Assembly: GCA_036123635.1 (NCBI GenBank)
Contig: JAZADL010000141.1
Coordinates: 1 to 5,332, forward strand
Source of the DNA: UBA9410 sp036123635
GTDB taxonomy: Bacteria; Actinomycetota; Acidimicrobiia; Acidimicrobiales; MedAcidi-G1
Reading direction: 5' to 3'
Length of the DNA stretch: 5,332 bases
Notes under the pieces: model-generated
Told to the model about the DNA's origin: nothing
The model's input: the letters and a program-made list of their open reading frames with translations, nothing else
Databases searched by the model: none
In this document: one piece after another, positions 1 through 5,332 of the stretch
Layout of the letters: every line of letters starts with the position of its first letter
Numbering within the stretch: the stretch's first letter is position 1
Position numbers and translations under genes: made by a program

Positions 1-271
1 CCGTCGCCAGACCGACGACGCTAGGAGCGTGTCAAGTTCGATTGCAGCTGTCGATGTTGTTCGAGCCGATGACCCGTCGGGCGAACCGCTGGGCGGCGTA
101 GTTCACCTCGTTGGTGGTCTTCGAGCAACTGAACATGCCGAAGGCCGAAGGACCGTGGGCGTCGACCACGGAGCGGAACCCAGAGGCGGCCCGCTCGAGG
201 GCCTCCTCCCAGGTCGCCTCGCGCAGCACCCCGTCCTCACGGACCATCGGTGTCGTCAGACGCTGGCTCAT
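1..271 (-). CDS. fdhF: Formate dehydrogenase alpha subunit, selenocysteine-containing, N-terminal part (runs off window at position 1)
   Basis: The gene encodes the catalytic subunit of a molybdenum/tungsten bis-MGD formate dehydrogenase, which oxidises formate to CO2. From the ATG at 271-269 the protein begins with Arg-Leu-Thr-Thr-Pro-Met (residues 4-9), then a TWEEAL segment (20-25), TNEVNY (53-58), and the active-site stretch NNIDSCNRT (71-79). Residue 80 is an in-frame TGA (34-32), followed by HAPSVVGLAT (81-90). In E. coli FdhF the matching place is Sec140 followed by His141, so TGA is read here as selenocysteine and the frame continues to the window edge. The N-terminal [4Fe-4S] domain (CxxCxxxC) and its Lys are missing; Sec is residue 80 rather than about 140. 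The start is uncertain: a TTG at 301-299 would add 10 residues. The ATG has only a G-run 4 nt upstream, and homology begins right after it. It lies 126 bp downstream of caiD on the same strand. Family and Sec are very likely; the exact start is not settled. Confidence 0.88.
2..20 (-). promoter_or_regulatory. Bacterial SECIS-type hairpin (apical part) directing UGA readthrough
   Basis: In the mRNA the segment 20 down to 2 folds as CGUCGUC, loop GGUCU, GGCGACG: seven pairs including one U-G wobble. The loop begins 18 nt after the UGA. E. coli fdhF has the same GGUCU at the same distance, and its G23 and U24 (counting UGA as 1-3) are the SelB-contacting bases; both are present here. U17, bulged in E. 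coli, is also a U here but appears paired with A31. The loop bases fall in the Gly-Leu codons, so part of the match is imposed by the protein; the perfect flanking stem is not. A lower stem could not be examined fully because the window ends here. Confidence 0.75.
32..34 (-). other. In-frame TGA selenocysteine codon
   Basis: The minus-strand TGA at 34-32 follows Asn-Arg-Thr and precedes His-Ala-Pro-Ser-Val-Val-Gly-Leu in the same frame. In the formate dehydrogenase family this column is the Mo/W ligand, Sec or Cys, followed by an invariant His. Conserved coding after the TGA argues against a true stop, and a SECIS-like hairpin follows. A Cys-to-stop point mutation (TGC to TGA) is the only serious alternative. 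Confidence 0.88.
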
Positions 272-351
272 GTATCCCCCATCATTGGAGTCCGGTCGCA
301 ATCCTTCAGTCGCCTCAACAGCGGCCCTGGTCGGGAACCGTCGTCGAGGCC

Positions 352-391
352 GGAAACTAGCGCGGTTTCCCGAGGGTCAGGCCTTCCCTCG
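352..391 (-). terminator. Two adjacent stem-loops after caiD, possible terminator or mRNA 3' stabiliser
   Basis: Seven bases after the caiD stop the transcript can form CGAGGG / CCCTCG (391-386 with 376-371, 9-nt loop). Directly next to it is GGAAAC / GTTTCC (370-365 with 357-352, 7-nt loop). Both stems are 6 bp and perfect. No U-run follows either one, so a classical rho-independent terminator is not supported. The position at the end of the four-gene block fits weak termination, RNA end protection or processing. The rest of the 126-bp gap shows no recognisable -35/-10 pair. Confidence 0.35.
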
Positions 392-397
392 AGTGGA

Positions 398-1186
398 TCA
401 AGAACCCTGCCAATGGGGATCCCGCTTCTCGACGAAAGCTTGTAGTCCCTCCTGTGCGTCCTTCGAGGCCAGCATGCGTTCGTAGGCCTCCAAATCACCC
501 GACCGGAGGTAGGCGAACGCCTCTTCCAGGGAGAGGTGGCGGGTGGCCCGGTCAATGGCCAGCACCGCCTCCACGGCCAGTGGGGCGGAAGCAGAGATCC
601 GACCAGCTAACTCGAGGGCCGCTGCTCGGAGGTCGGTCGCCGGAACTACCCGGTTGACGAGGCCCCACCGTTCAGCCTCCTGGGCGTCCAGCCGTCGCCC
701 ACCTATGAGCACCTCGGTGGCCACCGCCGGCGGCAGAATCCGAGGCAGCCGGATCGCTCCCGCGTCGGGGATGATTCCCAGGCTGGCTTCGGGTAGAAAG
801 AATTCAGCGTGCTCGGCGGCTACCACGAACTCGGCGGCCAGAGCGATCTCGAAACCGCCACCTACGGCCAGGCCGTTTACTGCACACACCACCGGCTTGT
901 TCCTTCGGGGCAACTCGCCAAAGCCACCGAAGCCGCCCTCGCCGTAGTCGGCCTCGAACTCCTCGCCGTCTGCCGCCGCTCCAAGATCCCAACCAGCCGA
1001 GAAGAATCGGTCACCCGCCCCTGTGAACACGGCGACCCTCAGTGATGGGTCGTCCCTGAACCCGGCAAACACCCGGCCCAGTTCCTGGCTGGTGGAGGCG
1101 TCGATGGCATTGGCCTTTGGACGGTCCAGGACCACCTCCAGTACCCCACCGTTCACCGTGGTCCGGACCGCTGCCCCGTCGCTCAT
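398..1186 (-). CDS. caiD: CaiD-type carnitinyl-CoA dehydratase / crotonobetainyl-CoA hydratase
   Basis: This 262-residue crotonase-fold enzyme matches E. coli CaiD (261 aa) closely over its whole length. Shared stretches include DRPKANAIDA (21-30), FFSAGWDL (61-68), the oxyanion-hole region NGLAVGGGFE (104-113), LPEASLGIIPD (131-141), RLPRILPP (146-153) and the C-terminal EKRDP (253-257). The two acidic residues used in CaiD catalysis correspond to Glu113 and Glu133. The reaction is reversible hydration of crotonobetainyl-CoA to L-carnitinyl-CoA in the cytoplasm. The frame is open up to 1267, but the ATG at 1186 is chosen because GGAGG lies 7 nt upstream (1198-1194), homology starts there, and the 27 extra residues would be Gly/Arg-rich shadow of the upstream gene. 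The ATG overlaps the stop of the acyl-CoA synthetase (ATGA), suggesting translational coupling. Other CoA-ester hydratase activities are possible, but the CaiD match is much better than to generic enoyl-CoA hydratases. Confidence 0.92.
   Translation of the reverse strand: MSDGAAVRTTVNGGVLEVVLDRPKANAIDASTSQELGRVFAGFRDDPSLRVAVFTGAGDRFFSAGWDLGAAADGEEFEADYGEGGFGGFGELPRRNKPVVCAVNGLAVGGGFEIALAAEFVVAAEHAEFFLPEASLGIIPDAGAIRLPRILPPAVATEVLIGGRRLDAQEAERWGLVNRVVPATDLRAAALELAGRISASAPLAVEAVLAIDRATRHLSLEEAFAYLRSGDLEAYERMLASKDAQEGLQAFVEKRDPHWQGS
1183..1186 (-). other. ATGA stop-start overlap (synthetase stop, caiD start)
   Basis: The caiD ATG (1186-1184) and the acyl-CoA synthetase TGA (1185-1183) share two bases. 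The Shine-Dalgarno GGAGG for caiD (1198-1194) lies inside the end of the upstream gene. This indicates co-transcription and probable translational coupling of the two genes. Confidence 0.85.
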
Positions 1187-3237
1187 CGTGCCCCCTCCGG
1201 GTCCTCGCGTTCGACCAGTACGTCGACCACCGTGGCACCCTCCGCCCCGGCAATCAACGGGTTGCACTCCACCTCAACCAAGCCGTCTCCCCCCACGGCC
1301 ATCCGAGCCACCCCGATGACAACATCCACCACAGCCTCCATGTCGGCTCCCGGACGTCCCCGGTAGCCGGCCAGCAGTGGCCAGACCGACAGGCCCCGGA
1401 GGGCGGACCGCACGTCCTCCCCGGTGACCGGAAGCAGCAAGCTGCGGGTGTCCTCCAGGATCTCCACCAGGGTTCCGCCTGCGCCGACGGTGAGCAACCA
1501 GCCCACCGGGTCCTCCCGGCGTACCGATACCAGCAACTCAACAACCGCGTCGTCGACCTGGTGCTCGACGATCACCGTCTCGGCGGCCGACGCCCGGGCA
1601 ATCCGGCAAGCTGCCTCGTCGACCGCACCGGTGTCACTGAGGTCCAGCGCCACCGCGTTGGCCTCCGTCTTGTGGGCCAGCCCGACGGCCTTGACCACTA
1701 CCGGGTACCCCAACCGGTCGGCCGCCTCTCCAGCCCTGTCGATCGACACCATCTCCCACCGGGGTACCGGAACCCCAGCCTTCTCTAGCAATCTCCTGGC
1801 CTCGTCTCCCATTATGCGACGCGTCGGTCCTGGGGCGCGCCCTGGTGGCAGGAGCGGCGGATGATCGAACCGGGCGCCCCACTGGGCCGCAGCCTCCAGA
1901 ACCACGAGTGCCGCCTCGATACCCCGCACGGCCACCAGCCCGGCGTCGGTCGCCGCTTCCTCGACAATTACCGGCAGATTCTCGGCCAGGGAGGCGGCCA
2001 CTACGCCCGGTTTTCCGGTTGATGCGCTGGCCTCGGCAAATGCCTCCAGGGTCGGCCACCAGGTAGCGTCGTCCAGTCCAGCGCCTGGGAAGTCCAGAAT
2101 GAGGAGGGCGGCGTCGACCGGCCCGTTCAGTGCGGAAGTAAAGGTTCCGGTCAGACGGTCTCGGTCTCCCCAGATGAAGGTGTGATAGTCGAAGGGATTG
2201 GATACCGACACCAGGTCCGTCGCTTCGCCTCCGCCCAGGGCGGCGCGGATCCTCTCGGCCTGGGCATCGGAGAAGGGGGGAAGATCCAGGTCGAGGTCGG
2301 CACAGCGATCGGCGACAATCGACGCCTCGCCACCCGAACAGCTCAGGCTGACAATCCGGTTTCCTGGCAGTCCACCGATCTGGTCCAAGACCAGGAGGGT
2401 GTCGAGCAGCTCTGCAAGGGTCCAGACGCGGCGGACGCCTAAGCGGTCGAAGAGGGCACCGTAAGCGGCATCGGCACCAACCAGCGACGAGGTGTGGGAG
2501 GCGGCGATTTCGGCAGCCCGGGGCGAGGAGCCGGTCTTGAGGGCGACGACCGGTAGGCCTACCGCCGATGCACGATGGCAGGCCTCCTCGAAGCGGGCCA
2601 CGTCGTGCAGGGCCTCCACATGGAGGCCCACGGCTGAAACCGTTGGGTCGCCCACCAGGTCCTCTAGGCACTCTTCGATCCCCACATCGGCCTGGTTCCC
2701 CAGAGTCAGGAGGTGGCTAATGGACAGGGGCCGAGTCTGCAACGTGAGGTTGAGGCCGATGTTCCCGCTCTGTGTGACCAGGGCGACGCCCCGTTCCACC
2801 CTGGAGAGGCCCTGCTGATCCGGCCACAGAGCAGCACCCACTGTGGCCGACACCGTGCCGTAGCAGTTAGGGCCAACCACGGGCATACCGTCCGCGGCGG
2901 CCAGCAGATCCTGCTGGAGGGCCCGGCCGTCGTCCCCTGCCTCGGCGAAACCCGACGCATAGCAGACGGCGGCACCTGCTCCCATGGCGGCCAACCGTCC
3001 CACCACGTCGACGGTGGCATAACGATTGACAGCCACCAGGGCGGCGTCGGGAACACCGGGAAGGGCGTCCACGGTCGGAAGGCACGGGATTCCGTCCAAC
3101 AAGGGTCGGGTCGGGTGCACCGGCCACAGGTCTCCGTCGAAGCCCAAACGACGGCACTGTTCAAGGGCCAGTTCGGCTGGTCGACCTCCCACTACGGCCA
3201 GCGACCGCGGGGAGAGGAGGCGGCCCAGGCGTCCCAT
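1183..3237 (-). CDS. NDP-forming acyl-CoA synthetase (acetate--CoA ligase family), probable gamma-butyrobetaine/carnitine CoA ligase
   Basis: This 684-residue protein joins the alpha and beta parts of an ADP-forming acyl-CoA synthetase. Residues about 5-130 form a CoA-binding Rossmann domain (VGPNCYG at 121-127). Residues about 148-455 hold the two succinyl-CoA-ligase-like domains, with TQSGNIG (155-161) and the phosphorylated-His motif SHTSSLVG (His248). Residues about 472-678 are an ATP-grasp domain with Lys516, HKTE (His522, the second proposed phosphate-carrying His), VGAGGTLVE (584-592) and the metal-binding VECNPLI (656-662). The reaction is reversible: acid + CoA + ATP gives acyl-CoA + ADP + Pi. 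The ATG at 3237 has GGAGG 7 nt upstream and lies 20 bp after the acyl-CoA dehydrogenase stop. The family does not reveal the substrate; context (CaiD, carnitine dehydrogenase) suggests gamma-butyrobetaine, crotonobetaine or carnitine, as an analogue of AMP-forming CaiC. Family assignment is firm, substrate is inferred. Confidence 0.88.
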   Translation of the reverse strand: MGRLGRLLSPRSLAVVGGRPAELALEQCRRLGFDGDLWPVHPTRPLLDGIPCLPTVDALPGVPDAALVAVNRYATVDVVGRLAAMGAGAAVCYASGFAEAGDDGRALQQDLLAAADGMPVVGPNCYGTVSATVGAALWPDQQGLSRVERGVALVTQSGNIGLNLTLQTRPLSISHLLTLGNQADVGIEECLEDLVGDPTVSAVGLHVEALHDVARFEEACHRASAVGLPVVALKTGSSPRAAEIAASHTSSLVGADAAYGALFDRLGVRRVWTLAELLDTLLVLDQIGGLPGNRIVSLSCSGGEASIVADRCADLDLDLPPFSDAQAERIRAALGGGEATDLVSVSNPFDYHTFIWGDRDRLTGTFTSALNGPVDAALLILDFPGAGLDDATWWPTLEAFAEASASTGKPGVVAASLAENLPVIVEEAATDAGLVAVRGIEAALVVLEAAAQWGARFDHPPLLPPGRAPGPTRRIMGDEARRLLEKAGVPVPRWEMVSIDRAGEAADRLGYPVVVKAVGLAHKTEANAVALDLSDTGAVDEAACRIARASAAETVIVEHQVDDAVVELLVSVRREDPVGWLLTVGAGGTLVEILEDTRSLLLPVTGEDVRSALRGLSVWPLLAGYRGRPGADMEAVVDVVIGVARMAVGGDGLVEVECNPLIAGAEGATVVDVLVEREDPEGAR

Positions 3238-3257
3238 GGCTGGTCCTCCCCGTCCGG

Positions 3258-4418
3258 TCAGCCGCCCAGCGGGCGGAGCATCTCACGGCTCACGATGTGC
3301 CGCTGGATCTCACTGGTACCGTCCCAGATCCGGTCCACCCGGGCATCGCGCCAGATCCGCTCCAGGGGAAGCTCGTCCATCAGGCCCATACCGCCCAGGA
3401 TCTGGATGGCCTCGTCGGACACAAACTGAAGCATCTCGGTGGACGAGAGCTTGGCCATTGCCGCGTCGCCGTCCGACATGGCACCACGGTCCATGAGCCA
3501 GGCCGCCCGGTAGGTCATCAGCTCGGCCTCCACCATACGGGTCCGCATGTCGGCCAACTTGAACGAGATCCCCTGAAACTTGCCGATCTTCTGGCCGAAT
3601 TGCTCCCGCGAAGCCGCCCATTCCAGGGCCACGGACAGGGCCCGGTCGGCCCGACCCAGACAGATGGCGGCTACCTGGAGCCGGGTGGCCCCCAGCCACT
3701 CGTTGGCCACCTCGAAGCCCCGGTGCTCCTCTCCCAGGACCTTGGAAGCCGGCACCCGACAGTCGTCAAAGTTCAGGATCAGGTTGTGGTAGCCGCGGTT
3801 GGAGACCGAGTTGTAGCCCGGCACCACCACCAAGCCCGGGGTGTCGTGGTCTACCAGGAACGAGGTAATGAGCTTTTTGGGACCCCGGAGGGTGTCCTCT
3901 TCGCCGGTGGCCGCGAACAGGATCGTGTAGTCGGCGAGGTCAGCGTGGCTGATGAAGTGCTTGGTGCCGTTGACTACATAGTCGTCGCCATCCCGGACGG
4001 CCCTGCAGGACATGCCCCTGACGTCCGAACCAGCCCCCGGCTCGCTCATTGCCAAACAATCCACCCGCTCACCCCGGATGGTAGGCATTAGGTATTCTTC
4101 GACCTGGTCCCCCGTGCAGGCCTGGAGGATATTGGAAGGACGGGCTACCACGTAGTGCAAGGCGTACTGGGTCCAGCCGAACGCTCGGTCCACCAGAGCC
4201 ATAGTCAGGTTGTCAAGTCCCCCGCCACCCAACTCGGCCGGCATGTTGGCTGCGTAAATCCCTGCCTCCAGGGAACGATCTCGAATCCGAGCCACCAGAT
4301 CGGATGACACGTCGCCCAGTCGCTCCACCTCCTCCTCGTGGGGAACTAACTCGCGTTCGACGAAGGTCCGGACGGTGTCCACCACCATCTCCTGCTCGTT
4401 CGTCAGGGCGAAATCCAT
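3258..4418 (-). CDS. Acyl-CoA dehydrogenase, probable gamma-butyrobetainyl-CoA dehydrogenase
   Basis: This 386-residue FAD enzyme has full acyl-CoA dehydrogenase architecture: an N-terminal helical domain (about 1-115), a beta domain with the signature LAMSEPGAGSD (122-132) and NGTKHFIS (150-157), and a C-terminal helical domain with REQFGQKIG (271-279), QILGGMG (339-345) and WDGTSEIQR (365-373). It would oxidise an acyl-CoA to a 2,3-enoyl-CoA and pass electrons to an electron-transfer flavoprotein. The usual catalytic Glu before GTSEIQR is Asp366 here, and the alternative helix-G position used by isovaleryl-CoA dehydrogenase is Thr246, so Asp366 is the only evident base. The ATG at 4418 has GGAG 6 nt upstream, 27 bp after the preceding stop. 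Next to a CoA synthetase and CaiD, the likely substrate is gamma-butyrobetainyl-CoA, giving crotonobetainyl-CoA (the reverse of CaiA). The family is certain; the substrate is inferred from neighbours. Confidence 0.9.
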   Translation of the reverse strand: MDFALTNEQEMVVDTVRTFVERELVPHEEEVERLGDVSSDLVARIRDRSLEAGIYAANMPAELGGGGLDNLTMALVDRAFGWTQYALHYVVARPSNILQACTGDQVEEYLMPTIRGERVDCLAMSEPGAGSDVRGMSCRAVRDGDDYVVNGTKHFISHADLADYTILFAATGEEDTLRGPKKLITSFLVDHDTPGLVVVPGYNSVSNRGYHNLILNFDDCRVPASKVLGEEHRGFEVANEWLGATRLQVAAICLGRADRALSVALEWAASREQFGQKIGKFQGISFKLADMRTRMVEAELMTYRAAWLMDRGAMSDGDAAMAKLSSTEMLQFVSDEAIQILGGMGLMDELPLERIWRDARVDRIWDGTSEIQRHIVSREMLRPLGG

Positions 4419-4445
4419 GGTCGGCTCCGGGGATCGTCGATCGGG

Positions 4446-5332
4446 TCAGGTCAGGCCCATGACCTGACCCACCTGGGGTGGGACAGGCAGATCGGCGTGA
4501 GCTTTGGCAATGGCGGTCAGCGCAGCCGCCGGACCGGGAAGAAGGGGGGCCGTGGATCCGACCCTGGTATCCACATGCAGCAGCATCTGCTCAGTGGTGC
4601 ACAGCAGGTCACCGGTGGTGGCGTGCTCCATGGCGTGGAAGAAGTGGAGCCGCTTGGCGTCCACGCCCAGCACCTGGGTGGTGAACCGGAGTGGATCGGT
4701 CAGCGAGGCCTCTCGCACGTAATTCAGGTGGGTCTCCACAGTGAAGAAAGTGTGACCGGCCGACCGGTAGTCCTCGTCAACGCCCACGTACCGAAAGAGT
4801 TTGTCGCTGGCCCACCCAAAGGCGGTCAGGAACGCCCACTCAGACATATGGCCGTTGTAGTCCACCCAATCAGGCTCGACAGTCGTCTCGTACAGAGTCA
4901 GCGGGGCGGCCACCGGGTCACCCTCTGACCACTGGGCCGGCAGGCCAGCCTCGTGGATCCGGGCCTCCCGTTCGGCCACCAACTGTCCGGCTCCCAGGCC
5001 CAGCGGACGTAGCGATCGCATGACGTTGACCAGATAGTCGTCGCGAAGGCGTTCCAGCTCTGCCATGGACCGGCCCTCGGCCTGCTCCTCGCAGCCGGCG
5101 GCCATCGCCTCGATGAGATCCGAGGTCAAGTCCGGGGCCTCCAGCTTCGTCCATGGCAATTTCAGGGCCGGACCAAACTGGCCGAGCATGTGGCGCATTC
5201 CCCCGTCACCGCCCGCCAGGTGGAAGGTGAGGTTGGTCCCCATGCCGGCCCACCTCAGGCCCGGGCCGTAGTGCACCGCCTCGTCCAGCTCTCGCGTGGT
5301 GGCCACACCGTCGTTGACCAGGTGCAGGATCT
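4446..5332 (-). CDS. lcdH: L-carnitine 3-dehydrogenase / thioesterase fusion, C-terminal part (5' end outside window)
   Basis: The frame is open to the window edge, so the gene starts beyond 5332; the GTG at 5306 is internal, since the preceding codons (ILHLVNDG) continue the homology. Counting from that GTG, residues 1 to about 115 are the C-terminal domain of a 3-hydroxyacyl-CoA-dehydrogenase-like carnitine dehydrogenase: YGPGLRWAGMG (13-23), TFHLAGGDGGMRH (27-39), PWTKLEAPDL (51-60), GRSMAELERLRDD (78-90). Residues about 135-270 are a 4HBT hot-dog thioesterase with VDYNGHMSEWAF (148-159; Asp149 the likely catalytic acid) and VETHLNYVREA (190-200). The dehydrogenase oxidises L-carnitine to 3-dehydrocarnitine with NAD+; the thioesterase in such fusions hydrolyses betainyl-CoA to glycine betaine, the product of dehydrocarnitine cleavage. 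The NAD-binding N-terminal domain is not visible. It is the first gene seen of a same-strand block, 27 bp before the acyl-CoA dehydrogenase. This context makes carnitine more likely than an ordinary 3-hydroxybutyryl-CoA substrate. Confidence 0.87.
   Translation of the reverse strand, partial: ILHLVNDGVATTRELDEAVHYGPGLRWAGMGTNLTFHLAGGDGGMRHMLGQFGPALKLPWTKLEAPDLTSDLIEAMAAGCEEQAEGRSMAELERLRDDYLVNVMRSLRPLGLGAGQLVAEREARIHEAGLPAQWSEGDPVAAPLTLYETTVEPDWVDYNGHMSEWAFLTAFGWASDKLFRYVGVDEDYRSAGHTFFTVETHLNYVREASLTDPLRFTTQVLGVDAKRLHFFHAMEHATTGDLLCTTEQMLLHVDTRVGSTAPLLPGPAAALTAIAKAHADLPVPPQVGQVMGLT

Noticed and set aside
32..271. FDH fragment as a pseudogene ended by a nonsense codon
   Set aside because: The active-site sequence is intact on both sides of the TGA, the TGA falls exactly at the Sec/Cys column, and a SECIS-like hairpin follows at the expected distance.
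272..351. Sigma-70-type promoter before the FDH gene (TTGAGG near 318)
   Set aside because: No acceptable -10 hexamer lies 16-18 nt downstream of the TTGAGG. The evidence is too weak to call a promoter.
1187..1267. Upstream extension of caiD by 27 residues to an earlier start at 1267
   Set aside because: The added residues are Gly/Arg-rich, overlap the coding end of the synthetase, and have no CaiD homology. The ATG at 1186 has a well-spaced GGAGG and an ATGA coupling.
1117..1788. Plus-strand open frame of 223 codons opposite the synthetase and caiD
   Set aside because: It is antisense to two well-supported genes, with His/Pro/Arg-rich translation and no homology signal.
1634..2671. Long minus-strand open frame (345 codons) inside the acyl-CoA synthetase
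   Set aside because: Its composition is Arg/Pro/Gly-rich with no recognisable motif, and it is a frame-shifted shadow of a gene with clear catalytic motifs.
2713..4091. Long plus-strand open frames (2713-3429 and 3297-4091) opposite the synthetase and acyl-CoA dehydrogenase
   Set aside because: These are antisense shadows typical of high-GC DNA. The translations show no family motifs and overlap each other as well as two certain genes.
4446..5306. The thioesterase/dehydrogenase gene starting at the GTG at 5306
   Set aside because: The frame stays open to the window edge and the upstream codons continue the carnitine dehydrogenase homology, so this GTG is an internal Val codon.

Overview
This window is a high-GC segment in which every convincing gene lies on the minus strand. 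Read in the direction of transcription, from high to low coordinates, it holds five genes: (1) the C-terminal part of an L-carnitine 3-dehydrogenase fused to a hot-dog thioesterase (4446 to beyond 5332), (2) an acyl-CoA dehydrogenase (3258-4418), (3) an NDP-forming acyl-CoA synthetase (1183-3237), (4) a CaiD-type carnitinyl-CoA dehydratase / crotonobetainyl-CoA hydratase (398-1186), and (5) the N-terminal part of a molybdopterin formate dehydrogenase alpha subunit (271 to beyond 1). Genes 1-4 are tightly packed (gaps of 27 and 20 bp, then an ATGA overlap), each internal start has a good Shine-Dalgarno site, and they look like one operon. The GC-rich coding and the strong GGAGG-type sites suggest a high-GC bacterium, perhaps an actinobacterium. 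That placement is an inference and is weak.

The four-gene block reads as a pathway for carnitine and probably gamma-butyrobetaine. The NDP-forming synthetase would make the CoA ester, the acyl-CoA dehydrogenase would oxidise gamma-butyrobetainyl-CoA to crotonobetainyl-CoA, CaiD would hydrate it to L-carnitinyl-CoA, and the carnitine dehydrogenase domain would oxidise free L-carnitine to 3-dehydrocarnitine. The fused thioesterase matches the betainyl-CoA thioesterase partner known for this dehydrogenase. The beta-keto acid cleavage enzyme expected between these last two steps is not in the window and may lie upstream.

The most notable feature is at the low-coordinate edge. The formate dehydrogenase frame appears to stop at a TGA at 34-32, but translation past it gives His-Ala-Pro-Ser-Val-Val-Gly-Leu, the conserved continuation of the FDH active site. 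The TGA sits exactly where Sec/Cys is found in the family, and the mRNA just after it folds into a hairpin with a GGUCU loop at the same spacing as in E. coli fdhF. This is almost certainly a selenocysteine codon with a SECIS element, so the gene is not an 89-residue fragment. The protein also starts without the usual N-terminal [4Fe-4S] domain.

Between caiD and the FDH gene there is a 126-bp gap (272-397) with two adjacent 6-bp hairpins directly after the caiD stop. No RNA genes, CRISPR arrays, insertion sequences or transfer signatures were seen.
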